Part shown: positions 33,501-44,927 of the stretch, in pieces
How the letters are laid out: each line of letters begins with the position of its first letter
How positions within the stretch are numbered: position 1 is the stretch's first letter
NCBI RefSeq assembly: GCF_029227915.1
Contig: NC_079875.1
Location: 22,315,001 to 22,379,000 of the forward strand
Direction of reading: 5' to 3'
From: Hydractinia symbiolongicarpus
Taxonomy: Eukaryota > Cnidaria > Hydrozoa > Anthoathecata > Hydractiniidae
DNA length: 64,000 bases
Translations under genes and position numbers: made by a program
The notes under the pieces: generated by a model
Databases searched by the model: none
What the model was told of the DNA's origin: nothing
The model's input: the letters and a program-made list of their open reading frames with translations, nothing else

Positions 33501-34899
33501 CGAAGAAAGTGAGCAAATATCGAGTTATTGATCTATCATGCTTAAAAAAGATAAATCGTCATAAAACGACTATTGTAACACAAAATGTTATATTTTTGGA
33601 ACCACGTGTTGTTTTGGGTAAAAAAAGCGAAGTTTTTTAGGGCTGAATAAGAGCTTCGCAATGATATTTTTTTCAACGAACAAAAATTGTTCGACAAAAT
33701 AAACTGGAAGGGTGAATTTCTGTATATAATTTATTTTCTACTTTTTGGATTTTTTTTTGTGAAAATATTTTATCATCATTCTAGAGATAATTTATTTGTC
33801 TTTCAGACCATATATATTTGCTGGGGTTAATATAGCGAGCAGAGGGGATAGTTTAAATATATTGAGTATGTGTCTCAGGGGGTTACCGTATCCTAAGCGA
33901 GAATTCTGAAGTGCTTGTTCGATGGATCGAATAAAAGGAAAAAGCAAAGAAAAAGCATATTTATAGTAATTTTACAAGGCGTGTGCCTTATATCAGAAAT
34001 TTAGTAGACTTTTCTAAAGAGAAAAAGAACGCGGGCAAAAAGGACCAACTAACGTCAAACAGGTACCGATTACAAATTTAATCGATCCATCAGCTCCCGC
34101 ACAAATAAAAACACCATCTACGCTACCATTGTCGCACCTATACTGTTTCAACTACTTCACAGTAGTTGAAACAGAATTAACATCTTCAATACTACCACCA
34201 TTAACGGAATCTATTCCACCTTCAACAACAGTGAATAAAACCAGCACCACCTGTCTCAACAGATAACGGTTACGTCTTGTTCCTTCTCAACTACACCCAC
34301 AAAAATGTATCAACTTGCTATGATTCTGGAAGAAAATTTTAGTTATACAAAATTTAATCGTGGTTTCGAAAACCAAAAGAAGTTATTTCAACCCTACATC
34401 GAAAAAATAAACATTCTCTAATGAAATTAAAAATCACTTCAGTCATTCATGTTTGAGCAGACAAAATAATTTTTTCGATGCTAGTTTCATTGTAGTTACT
34501 GGCGATATAAAACCATTTGTTAAGCCAGCAGCATGTTCGCATATTACGTGCAACAAATATTTCCGTATAACGAAGAAAAATAGATGTGTATCCATTATCG
34601 TTCATATTTAAAAAAAAAATAAGAAAATGATTAAAAACAACAACCAGGCTATCGGGTATCGGTATCGGGTATTGGGTATCGGTGTCAGGGTATCGGGTCT
34701 CGGGTCTCAGGTATCACATAGGGTATCGGGTCTCACTTTTCTCATATGCCTTTCCACAGACACAAACAGAACTGATAACTAGACATTACTTCTCTCTACA
34801 TCCGCTCTTCTCTTTCATGCTATTTTTTTGTTGCGACTCTTCCTCGCTGTATTCATGCACTTCAGAATCAGGAAGGTTTACTTGAATGTCCGTATCCAT
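27519..34899 (-). CDS. HVCN1: Voltage-gated proton channel Hv1, complete, 8 coding exons
   Basis: Membrane protein whose voltage-sensor domain is itself the proton pore. Exons: 34790-34899, 31424-31566, 30923-31002, 30686-30739, 30432-30484, 28975-29048, 27935-28050, 27519-27617 (stop). Total 729 bp, 242 aa, close to the roughly 270 aa of human Hv1. The N-terminus is acidic and cytosolic (MDTDIQVNLPDSEVHEYSEE). S1 is FQIMICVLVLIDTAVVVTEI with the selectivity Asp. S2 is LHFTSLTILSFFMVEIITKI with the conserved Glu and Lys. S3 is KFEIFDAVIVTVSFLLD. S4 is ILLRLWRITRIING with three gating arginines. A C-terminal coiled coil follows (EEREEKLRKEKDEVMERCNQ to KKIEYLKQRLL), the usual dimerisation element. 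The external-loop His of VLHF is present, but the S3-S4 loop lacks the second zinc-binding His. An acceptor at 34915 suggests a 5' UTR intron. All junction phases agree. Confidence 0.95.
28260..28625. repeat. Imperfect tandem repeat with GATACGCCCTC motif
   Basis: About eight diverged units of 38-50 bp, each roughly GATACGCCCTCTTTCAATTA followed by GACGTTTGAAACYTG. It lies in HVCN1 intron 6, between the S4 exon and the coiled-coil exon. It shares the ACGCCCT core with the unrelated-looking array at 26.8 kb. Confidence 0.75.
30341..30405. repeat. (ATGA)n microsatellite
   Basis: Tandem GAATGAAT units in HVCN1 intron 5, about 27 bp downstream in gene sense of the S3 exon donor. Confidence 0.9.
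31127..31146 (+). other. G-quadruplex motif in HVCN1 intron 2
   Basis: Four runs of at least three G separated by single T loops, (GGGT)3GGG type, on the strand opposite the gene. Single-nucleotide loops are the most stable class. A poly-T/poly-G stretch lies at 31067-31088. Confidence 0.8.
31962..33035. mobile_element. TTAA-flanked DNA transposon, copy 2, uninterrupted
   Basis: GGTTACTGTAAAGGAAA inverted ends bordered by TTAA (31958-31961, 33036-33039). Closely similar over its length to copy 1 at 7824-13408, with small indels, so it gives the empty-site reference for the element nested in copy 1. Non-autonomous as read; nested in the 31699-34750 element. Confidence 0.88.
33040..34620. other. 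Interior of the MULE-like element
   Basis: AT-rich. A Ser/Thr/Pro-rich frame near 34075-34263 (LIDPSAPAQIKTPSTLPLSH onward) is open for about 60 codons but has no recognised family. A perfect 14-bp hairpin lies at 34143-34174 within it. Confidence 0.4.
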
Positions 34900-34915
34900 T
34901 GAATGCCCCTCGGAT

Positions 34916-35507
34916 CTAAACAAAACATGGCAGGTGAAAAGAATGGATGACAGAGGAGGGATTGTGCTGGCTTTATTTGTTCCCTTTAAAACACGCAACA
35001 CAAATAGCCAGGCAGGCATGCAGACAGGAAAAAACTTCACACGTAGAGGGACAAACACATTTATTATGATGATAATAGCTAGCTTAAAATGAAACAATCT
35101 TATTTTTTGAAAAGTTTAAAACGTTTCAAAAATACTTAACGAAGACGTACTTCATTTTAGCAAAATCGCTCGGATATTCTTCATTATAACATAACTTTGA
35201 ATACTATTTATATGCCAAAGACAGCAAAAGCACTTTTAACCATCTGCCTTTCCATCTTTTCTACAGTTTATATATGCTTGCGGTTAAAAAAAACTACACA
35301 GCATTTCCAATGATTTGTAAAAGAATCTATTTAAAGGGGACATGAAGCGGCTAAAGTAGGATCTCCATCATTGAGGTTACTCTCCATCCTCGTACATTCT
35401 GAATAACAAGTAATAAAAAGACTACTCTAAAGGTACACGCTTTACAACTTTTTAGGCCTGTTTATGAATAATTCCTTTTTTTATGACGAATTCGCTATTT
35501 TGTAGTA
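34916..35507. other. Upstream flank of HVCN1
   Basis: Begins at the putative 5' UTR acceptor at 34915. It holds no convincing coding frame. A transcription start or upstream UTR exon could lie here but I see no decisive promoter signal. Confidence 0.4.
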
Positions 35508-36031
35508 CAGTAGACGTCCGTTAATTCGAACACGCTAGGGACTAAATTATTTGTTCGAATTAACGAATGTTCGGATTATCAAAAGTTCAGAAAAAACAAG
35601 AATTTTAATGAACTTTTAAAGGTTTTATGCTAATGTAACTTTATTTTAACTTTACTACAACTTTTTATAAAAATCTTTTACCGTTGTTTGCTTAGCGATG
35701 GGCAAGGCCTCCAAATTCCTTGTAAACTTCATTTTATTGGAAATGTCAATTCAATGGATAAATTGAAAGAAATTTTGCCACCATTGATGCAATAAAATGA
35801 ATAAAAATAAAAACGTTTTTTTTATTTTCCCGTGAGATTTTATTTACCGATACACACAATATCGAATTAACGAGCACAATGTAGCCTTGGGACTAAAAAA
35901 TTGTTCGAATTAGCGGAGTTCGAATTAAGCAGCTCAAAATGTAAGACTTTATTAAACCAAACTCATAGCAATTTGTTCGAAATAATGGAAAGTTCGAATT
36001 AAGCGGCATTCGAATTAACGGACGTCTACTG
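35508..36031. mobile_element. Pogo/Tigger-like MITE, 524 bp
   Basis: Inverted ends begin CAGTAGACGTCCGTTAATTC and are bordered by TA on both sides (35506-35507, 36032-36033), the Tc1/mariner-type duplication. Many internal GTTCGAATTAACG-like repeats. No transposase. Confidence 0.88.
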
Positions 36032-36162
36032 TATTATTTTTTAGCGGTAAAATATGTTACGGCCTGTGTAATATATTACACATATCATAGTCACAAGAAA
36101 AAGAATAGTCTGGGTAGCCGGCCATTTCAGGCCGTAATGAAATGTGTGTTACTTAAAATGGG

Positions 36163-37156
36163 GTGGCCGGAGCAGAGAAGTTATTAAAGCTGAAAAACAT
36201 GGCTGCACAGCATGAAGATTACCTTGTCGGCGATGATCTAGAAGCAGTTTTAACTTTAATTCACGAAGATATATTGGCAAAAAATTCTGATTGTACATCA
36301 GTAGTTACAGAGGATGTTAATAATATCTCGAAAGTAGCTGTGGAAACGTTTAACTGCGATTTGTGTTCCAAAATATGTGTTAGTAAACGGGGTTTATCTC
36401 AACATCAAAACGCCAAACATAACGTTGAAGGTAAAAAACCTACTTCCGTTCCTAAAAAGCAAGCAGAGGAAAAGTTACATCCATTGTTTCTCAAACGGTT
36501 CATGGAAAATGCTGTGGTAAAACTTTCCAATAATGAATGCTATCCACCTTCAGTAATGGCAGAGTTTAAGGTGTATAATGTTGGTTCTTTGGATGCTTTT
36601 CTTCCAATGTATCAATTAATCAGACATGTCATCGATGCCTACAACGGGGATGCTGAGGACTTTTATCTAAAGTTTTACAAGGCCATATCTGAAGCAGCAA
36701 ATCCTTTTGGTCCTAACTTGACAAAAAACTCTTGTATGCTTTTGGGTATGGAGCTTGCATGTGTTGGCACATTTATCTGGTGGTAAAGTTGAGAATGATG
36801 TAATGTCACTTAATTAACCTTCTAGTGATATCACAGATAAAGAAAAACAGATAATCTGCTACCTAAGTGGTTATGTATTAGGGACTTTTTACAAACGTCA
36901 TCGTTTTGCTAAATCAGTACAAAAAAATTATCAACAACAATGTTTAGCTCTTTTACTTGCTGGTAAAGCATCACAAGATGACCAAGAACGAATTGAATAT
37001 AAGCTGGTAAATGCACGAGATCGTGGTGCTTTGTGGAAAGTATCTAAGGAAGTACTGTACGAAGTGGTACCAGTTGTTGAGAAATTTGCTAAGCTAAATT
37101 CGAAGGGATTTATAATGCTGCGTAACATAATGTTCGATTTATCTAATGTTGCATAA
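36163..37156 (+). pseudogene. C2H2-finger accessory protein of the P-like element
   Basis: Starts MAGAEKLLKLKNMAAQHEDY. A C2H2 finger (FNCDLCSKICVSKRGLSQHQ, then NAKH) is followed by a helical region (LHPLFLKRFMENAVVKLSNN). A frameshift near 36765 and a TAA near 36814 interrupt it; the frame then resumes with ITDKEKQIICYLSGYVLGTF and ends LRNIMFDLSNVA. I know this protein type only as an uncharacterised, multi-copy cnidarian family, so the name is positional. Function unknown. Confidence 0.6.
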
Positions 37157-37890
37157 TTTATGTCGATATCTCCCTACAAATCCAATTAACTCGCCAGTAT
37201 GTTTGTCCCACACAAGATTTTCCTGCACTTTCATCTCATCAAATAAAAGAACAACCATTTTCTCAATGTCACTGAAATTAGCAATTTATTTTTCAGTTCC
37301 AAGACAATGTCCTTATTAAACCCACGCTGAGGACGCAAGAAGTTTTTGTAATCGCGTAGTCATCTTTGACCAGGAAGCTTTGCAAAACCTGTACTTGTCT
37401 GCTCGTTGTAGCGCATGTAGGCTGCTGGAGACTTTGCTGCAAGCGAGAGACAATATTTAATTATCATTGGATGATATCGTATTCCATGCTTTGAAGTTGA
37501 TAAATATCTCTGCTGTTCCTCCCAAAAAATGTCATGAATGGTGGCATTTTACTGTGATCGGCGGTTGACATTATTGACATAAAGTCGTTATTCAAATCGG
37601 AAGACATTGGTAAAGCAGTAGTTGCAATCTCTTCCCGCAATATTTGAAGTTCGTTTCAATTGCTTATTTTCAATCCCGTAGTTCTGTAATGTCAATTTAA
37701 TTCTTGCCCCTGATGTTTTAGATATAGGAGCCTTAAGTTAGGCATTGTTGATGACTGAAATGCTCTTTTGCAAGCTTTTGTTGCTTTTGATGAGGCTTTG
37801 ACACAATTAGAACAACTTTTTTGAACCAACAATAAAAGAAAACAATCACACGACCTGTGGTATAAATCATGACATAACATACCAAGTTAT
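37155..37890 (-). pseudogene. P-element/THAP9-like transposase remnant
   Basis: Reading the minus strand gives ALPMSSDLNNDFMSIMSTAD, then after a frameshift RYHPMIIKYCLSLAAKSPAA, LPGQR, LRDYKNFLRPQRGFN, and after another shift EKMVVLLFDEMKVQENLVWD and KHTGELIGFVGR. HPxxxxxCLSLxxKSxxAY and LLFDEMxxxExLxxDxxxGxxxGF are typical of the P/THAP9 RNase-H-like transposase, with the Asp of FDEM as first catalytic residue. The C-terminal half is missing. It converges on the plus-strand ORF. Confidence 0.65.
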
Positions 37891-37899
37891 GAGTACGTC

Positions 37900-38740
37900 A
37901 GCAAAAAATTAAGAGGCCTGGGACGAGCAAACAAGTGTCATTTTAGCAAAAAAGATTATGTTAATCAATTAACCTTTAAAATATCTATGAATTGATAAAG
38001 TTTGAATGCACACCCCTTAACAGATCCAAAATTACTGATGAAAGAAAATGTCCACATGTGCTATTACTGAAATATGACATCATAATTCATGCAGCAGAAT
38101 TAAATATAAAGTTCTTTAAATGCGAATATCTTAAGAACGAAAAAAGCTTTTTAAGAAATTTAAAAAGACTTGTTAACTAACTTTTTAAACTATATAATAT
38201 AAGTCCAACATCATTTTATACCTCAGGTTCCCTTTAAGGTATTTCTTGTGTCATCTGGAATAAAGGATATGTTTACGTAATAGCTATCACCTTAGTCATA
38301 TATGAGGAATAATCACAAAAATATGCTACTTGAACTTACGCCTGAGGATTGCTTCCTGTGAGAAATAAAGTTCACATACATGTAAGCAACGTTTTTCGAT
38401 CTGCAATCTTAAAGACCTGTCAATGACACGATCTCTTGTTATAACATTTCACCAATTTCTCTCGCCAAGCTACGCTAAATCATCGTTTTCTTTGGGAATT
38501 TCAAATATAGAGACACCAGCGGTGCCTCTAGATAGATTACAATTAAAAATTGAGCAATTAGCACCAGGCATTTTAAAAGTTCACACAGTACTAAACGCTA
38601 TTAAAATGGTTCAAATTTTCGCGCTGTTTACATTTCATGCATCTAAAGTGGACTGGGCACTAAAAAATGGGGGAACACAACATAAAATGCGGAAATCGGC
38701 TTATACGCGCGGGAGTTACCAGACTATTCTTTTTCTTGTG
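37900..38740. other. Right part of the P-like element
   Basis: Unresolved sequence. Short open frames (37992-38180, 38423-38809) have no recognised family; the latter runs into the inverted end and is probably fortuitous. Confidence 0.4.
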
Positions 38741-38749
38741 ACTATGGTG

Positions 38750-40300
38750 AAATTGAAAGTTTGTTTTGACGAGGAAACAAAGACAAAACTAGGAGCTGTA
38801 ATTTGGTGACAAATTCATATTACTTTAAGATGGTAATTAATGCGTCTATAAAGATTTCAAAGCCATTGTGTTTTTGCTAAGTTACGATGTTTCTATGCAA
38901 AATATCTTATTTTACCAGAAAGCTTGATTTACGCTTCAAAAAGTTTGATTTAATAGCATTTAATAGTAAGTGCTTATATCGAAATAATAATTTTGGATAT
39001 CAAATACACGTGAGGAACTTTTCTGCCATTTTCAGATGTATTTGCATGTCCAATCTGATATATAAGAAAATTTTAGATGTTGTTATTGTCCTCAGTTTTC
39101 ATATACTTTTTTTAATGCTGGTAAAAGCATCATCAAAAACACTCTCTTAAGGTAGGTTTCCATACGACTACATTTTACCGCTATAGCGAAAAAAAACCTC
39201 AGGAGAATTTTTTCTCTCAAATTTAAACTTAATGGAAATCAATTTCCCGCTTAAGAGAAAAGATGTTCAGAATAAAATGCCTGCCGTGAAAAGAAAAAAC
39301 ATTTTGTTACGAAATTGAAAATAATAACAACTTTGTTTTTTATGGCGGAGAATTAAAGAAGATGTAACAGGAAACAACAACTAAAAAAGATGAGAAAACT
39401 TTTTAAAAAAAGAGGGGACAGTTATTACTTACTGTTAGTTTATGAATTTAACTACCAATGTTCTCCCCCAACAAGTAGTTGATTTTTGTCAGCAAGATTT
39501 AAAAAGATATCTTTTTTCTGCTTAAAGGGGCTACGTACCGGTTAAAATGCTCACATACCATATATCCCGCGCACATATTAAAAATCCGGCAAACGCGTTT
39601 GCGCAATGAACAGACCAGCGCACTTTGCTCGCTGGTTCAATATTTTTTTTCCAAAAGTATATAATAAAGAAATATTTCAGCGAGACTCATTCTGGATGAA
39701 AACATGACCAAGGCTGGAGAAGATAAAAATTCTAGATATATCTATATGTTCGAGTCTGTAAATTACATACATGCCGGAAAATAGCCAGTTTGTTTTTCAC
39801 GCCATCAGCTTGACTTTCTTTTACTTTTACGCTGTGAAGTTTAAAAACTGATTTGTTGTTCAGTGTACAACTTTTTTTTAAATGATAAAAACAAAACACG
39901 TATTAAGATGTAAAATAATTTATTTATTAATCTATCTCCACCAATGCACATTTCTTTTACTATTAATACACAAATTAATTTCAGTTCAAATTCAAAGTGT
40001 TGGACAGCCTATTAATTATTTATGTACATTAAAGAAAAACTAAATTCGCCTGTATTTAGGTTGACATCGTCTAGACACTTTTGTAGGAAAATTACATTTT
40101 TTTTGTTCTTTTTGGAAAGTATTAGTGCCATGGTCAAAACCTTGTAAGTAGTTGTTATCGCAAAGTGCCGAGAAAAACATTAGAAATATTTTTTGAGTTT
40201 TTTATTTGTTTGTTTACATATTTTACGAGTGAAATAACCAACTACTAAAAAATGAAAAAAATATGACGACATTTTTCGAGAAAAAGTGCGATAACTAGTT
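38750..40300. other. Intergenic stretch, no gene seen
   Basis: AT-rich; short frames at 38887-39150 are hydrophobic by composition and show no family motif. Confidence 0.5.
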
Positions 40301-40304
40301 TCCC

Positions 40305-40980
40305 TTCTGTGTGTCTGTAACAGGCAAAGTGAATGTGTTTATTTTCCTTTGATGTAGCCGAAAAACTTATGTCTCAAATTTAAAAATCAAATTGTAAATT
40401 TTCTGACGTTACGGCGCGACGTCAATAACACTAATTTAACGTCAATAACCTATATTAAATTATTGAAGCCATTACAGTGCATCTAAAACTTTAAGGCCAA
40501 TGATTTTTCACCGCGTGGGGGTAACTAGGGACCACCAACGGCCAATTTGGGTAATTTTCCCAAACTTGGGTCCCCAAATCCGTTTCGGAATGGACGGGTT
40601 GTTGACGTCAAAAAACCTTTAAACCCTAATATCTCTACTAACGTTCGTCAAAAGTACATGATCTTATACATTTTTTTGTTCAGCGTTTCAAGATCTATAC
40701 GATAAAGGCAACGGGTATACAGATTTCTAAAGAAAATTTTTCGTACTTTTGGTAGGAACTTTATATCTTCTTAACCGTTTGTCAATAGCACATGATACTA
40801 TACATTTTTCTCATCAGCATTTCAAACTCTGCACATTACAGGAAACGGATAAACAAATTTTACCAACTTTTTTTTGTTCATGCACTGGCTGACGTAAGCA
40901 AAAAACCTAAAACAGCCTCTTTTTGTCCATTATTCTTCGGCCTAAGTGGATTTTTCCACGGCCTTATCGACTAGTATTAC
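40305..40980 (+). repeat. Dispersed repeat, copy 2
   Basis: Same order of motifs as copy 1 at 4905-5565: GTGTGTCTGTAACAGGC at the start, GGGTAACTAGGGAC, GGGTCCCCAAA and CGTTTCGGAATGGACGGGTT in the middle, and CTAAGTGGATTTTTCC..GACTAG at the end. Non-coding. Confidence 0.78.
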
Positions 40981-40984
40981 ATAA

Positions 40985-43900
40985 AACGAGCGTAAATATT
41001 GTATTGAATAATATCTATATTATTAAATGACAATTATTGAACAGACAAGTGGTATTTTTTTAAGGTATAAAAATATTATATTTGGTTTACTTGGCAGATG
41101 TATTATCACTATCAATCACGGTTTATAAATTAATTTAATTCATAATCCAAATTCCCTAATTGAACGCAAGTCTCCTTCAACAGGTAAAAACATTCACCTT
41201 GGTGGAGAGCACTGACTCCCTCGTGACAATTTAATCACTATAAATTGGGAACAAAAGAATAATTGAACCGTGAATATCTATGTTTGATTCATAAAAAAAA
41301 GTTTTTTGCATTGTAAAATTAAAAAATCAGTAAAAATTACACTCGTTTCTCGGCAGAAAATAAAAATATATTATTTCGTGTAGATTGGCCAATCAAGATG
41401 CAAGAGAAATTAAACCATATGAAAAGCACACACGATAAGTACAATATAGCATATATTGTGCTCATATAATATCGTGCTCTTAATATTGTGTCTCTTTATT
41501 TTCTGAGCCTTAAGGAAAATAAGAACAAAAATTACAGAACGAGAAAATATATGTCATATCGTACGAGGTTTTATTGCAATAACTAGTTTATCATAATACG
41601 AAAAATCTTAACACATGATTTCAAAACGAAATTTTTTCAAAAAGTTTGTTGTAAATTTTATTCAAAGGTGAAAATAATTAAAACTTTTTTTGATGAAATT
41701 AACAACAATCGAGTAAAAGTAAAAAAGACAAAAAAAACAAACAATAAAAGTTATTGTTAAGGGTGTATTTTGAAAACCCAATTTTATAAAAATACGGAAC
41801 ATTCTTATACAGTTTTTTACCAGCCATCATCATAAAAGAAATGTGGACAATCAAATTACATTTGCATGCCACAAAAACATAGACATTAAAAAAATAATCC
41901 TTCGGAGCTTTGTTTTTTAATTTGATAACATTTGAATTTTTTCGAAATTTAATATTTTCTGTTAAACACTTTTTTCTCTCACTACCCAGACTCCCGAACT
42001 TTTTGCGGCGTATTTATGTATCTCCTCTTAGCCAATCACGTTTGAGATATTTTTGCCTAATGATAAAGTAGGAATAAAGGTTTAAAACTATCTCTTTATC
42101 AAGTTTTTGGTGAAGATTTCAAACATTAAAGGAAATTTATTCAGAATATTATCAATCAACATGGTATCTTGCAAATTTTAAAGACGCCCCTCCCCTGAAT
42201 ATAAGCCAAGTCTCAATTTGACCTAGACACCCAGCACATTCAAAATTTAAAATTCTTACCATAGACCAAAACAAGATCAATTCTTACGAAGATGATAAAA
42301 ATCAAATCAGTAAAAATAAATCAAATACTGTAATGTGATTGAAGAGTGAAATCGCGCTTAACCTTGTGTACCTGTCTTTAATAAAACAACAACAAACTCA
42401 TTCAAATCTTTATGGTGGCGCAAAGAGTAAGAAACAATCAACCCAGATCAAAAAAGAAATTGCTCACTTAAAAATGTAACGAGTTCTAATCCTGAGAGTA
42501 AAATTAAATTAACGGTGTACGCAAATCAATTTTTACATTTAATTAATTTTATGATTGTTAAAAAAATTGATCATTCAAAATTCAGCAAATGGTGGATGTT
42601 ATACAGTCATCAAAAGTATTTGTCATAGACTGCTATATAACTATGAGAAATTTGCGTTAACTCAGCATCAAAACGATGTGTTAAGCCACAAGTAAATGTG
42701 CGTTGCGCGCTAAATAGGAGCCGTAAAGTTTGCTACACATTTAGGTTGAGAGCTTTATACATATACAGTATGTCGTAAATTCACGCAGCGATAGTGTTTC
42801 GGGTGTGATATAATTTTTGAAAAAATAACTTTCCCATCAACTTCAGCTGAAATAAAAACACAATTTCACCCCGTCATAGCAAAAACAGTTAGTCCAAGTT
42901 GAGCGCTTAGTACAGGCAAACCATGTTGCATATCCGTTTCGGCAAAATACCCTTTTTTGAACCACTATATTCGGTTAAACTTCGGGTTAAATAAAAACAC
43001 ACTAGCTAAAAAAATCACTCATGAAGTTTAATTTGCGGAATCATGTTTTCATGACAGTAATAAAAGGTATAGCTAAATTACTGCATTAAGTATAAGAATT
43101 AATAAGAAGAAGTTTGTTGGTTACTTTCAGGTAGTAGCTAGCTAAAGAGTTAGCTAGATAGCCACAACCCTAACATGAAAAAAAATAATGTTGGATACGT
43201 TAAAAAAAGGCCTAATAACAAACTGAATAAAATCAATAAAAGAAATAAGGCTAGCTATACAAAATCTACGTCCATAGTCAAACTCCTAAAATCAGATTGG
43301 TTGTTTTAAAAAAATCGGGCGTCATGATTGGTTATTACATGCGGGCTATCAAAACAATAACATATATATTGTCCTCATATTCCTCATATTTTCAGAAAAG
43401 TTCTTCCAATAGTTTGCTCTATAATACAAATCTTCAGCATTATTTCTTGTGAAATTACAGATAATTCTCGTATCGCGAAAGTCATTTTTTCATTTTTTCA
43501 TTTTTTTTACTTAAAAATATAAAAATGTATCAACACTGGAGTTTCTATATCCAAAAGAATCTTTAATCGCTGTTTTCATGCGAAAATTCGCTCGCAAAAG
43601 TTTTTTCTGCAAAATTAGCAAAAACGTCTCTTACGAAAGTTTACCCTTTTGAAGTTTGCACATTTTCCTTGTGAAAGTTTCTTCCAGCAAAAGTCTCACA
43701 ACCGCTCCTTTAACTGCGCCATCGGTCTAGTCCTTCCAGTCTCAATGGACTATGCATCCTAAGTCGTTTTCCTAAGCGACAGGCCGTTACAACACAGCTA
43801 ACTACGTGCACAACCCTCCAAAGGCTGTATTATGGCCTATTAGTACCTAATAAGGGAACGCAAAAAACATATAAATGGCCGCATGTTTAGTCCACGTGTA

Positions 43901-44069
43901 AACTAAATAAACCAAAAGTGTGGTTTTAGCTACAATGTGCTCAATTTCTAAAAAATTCAGGGAAGCAAAAAAATAAAAAATAAAAATTAATAGAAAAAAT
44001 AAATAATAAAAAAATCACTTACCTTAATGGCGCAACAATGATCAATTTCCTTATCTCATCCTATTCTAA

Positions 44070-44105
<36 letters not shown>

Positions 44106-44925
44106 CAAAGGAAAGCAAAAATGAAACATACAGTGGAAATAAATCACGGTGGTTGTGAAATGAAGTTATGGTGAAACTGGCCTACCTCTCACTCTAAGAA
44201 GCAGTTGTCAACCATGTCGTTAGTTGATGATGAAAAATAAAATTAGAAAATGTAAAGGTTAATGAGCTGATGAAGAGATGTGACAGTCATGATTAATCAG
44301 AATCAACAACAAGAAAAGCGACTGTTTCTAAAACGATACATTTTTTGTGACACTTTTTTCAAAATTAGTAACATTACCCATTTAAATTATAGAAAGTCAG
44401 TAAGTTTGTTATAAAGTAACAACGCAGGTAAAAGGGAATAAACCAAGTTATAAACTTAATATTTTTGATACTTCTGCATAAAGATGGATATAAATCTAAT
44501 ACATTTGAAATGAAATGGAAAAAACACAGACAAATTTCAAAAAAATGTGTCCTGTTATCTTTTTCAATTTCTGAAAAAAAAATATATGAGGATTTTCAAA
44601 TTGTAAGAGAATTTTCAGTAAAAACTATGCAGTCAGATAGTAAAAAACAGTCAAAATAAACCATTCCAATTTCATTGAGTTAATTAACACACTAAAAAGT
44701 AGTTCATTTGATGTAAATTCAACAAAAAAGTTCTTGGCCAAAAAAAATGCTTGGCCAAAAAGAGCGACGTGTAAATGGAATTATTTCATATTAAATTTAA
44801 ATGTTTTTTGCATATCAATAATGTTCAAATGTTAACAATATTAGGTATATATTCTGTTTGAAAACATTATCACAACTATCAACAAATTTAAGTGATAGAT
44901 AATTTAGATTGTTCAAATCCATTTC
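40985..44925. other. Long intergenic region downstream of UBQLN, no gene seen
   Basis: About 3.9 kb of AT-rich sequence without an open frame of recognisable family. An AAAT microsatellite lies at 44068-44104. The UBQLN 3' UTR must start at the right edge of this stretch; no single strong polyadenylation signal stands out. Confidence 0.5.
44068..44104. repeat. (AAAT)n microsatellite
   Basis: About nine tandem AAAT units. Confidence 0.9.
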
Positions 44926-44927
44926 CA

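Larger units (their letters stand above)
31699..34750. mobile_element. 3.05-kb MULE-like element in HVCN1 intron 1
   Basis: 41-bp inverted ends starting GGCATATGAGAAAAGTGAGA with one mismatch, flanked by a perfect 9-bp duplication TTTCCACAG (31690-31698, 34751-34759). Short GATACCC/GAGACCC direct repeats follow each end, about 100 bp in all. A 9-bp duplication fits Mutator-like elements. No transposase is recognisable. It contains the TTAA element at 31962-33035. It is by itself most of the 3.2-kb first intron. Confidence 0.85.
36086..38746. mobile_element. 2.7-kb element with two converging broken ORFs (P-like)
   Basis: Ends are inverted copies of CATAGTCACAAGAAAAAGAA continuing to TAGTCTGG, about 28 bp. 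I found no clear target duplication. The plus-strand ORF (36163-37156) has a C2H2 finger. The minus-strand ORF (about 37155-37890) resembles P-element/THAP9-type transposases. An autonomous ancestor probably encoded both. Confidence 0.7.

Noticed and set aside
36931-37128. Minus-strand 65-codon ORF
   Set aside because: Antisense shadow of the C2H2-finger ORF continuation (YLSGYVLGTF region).
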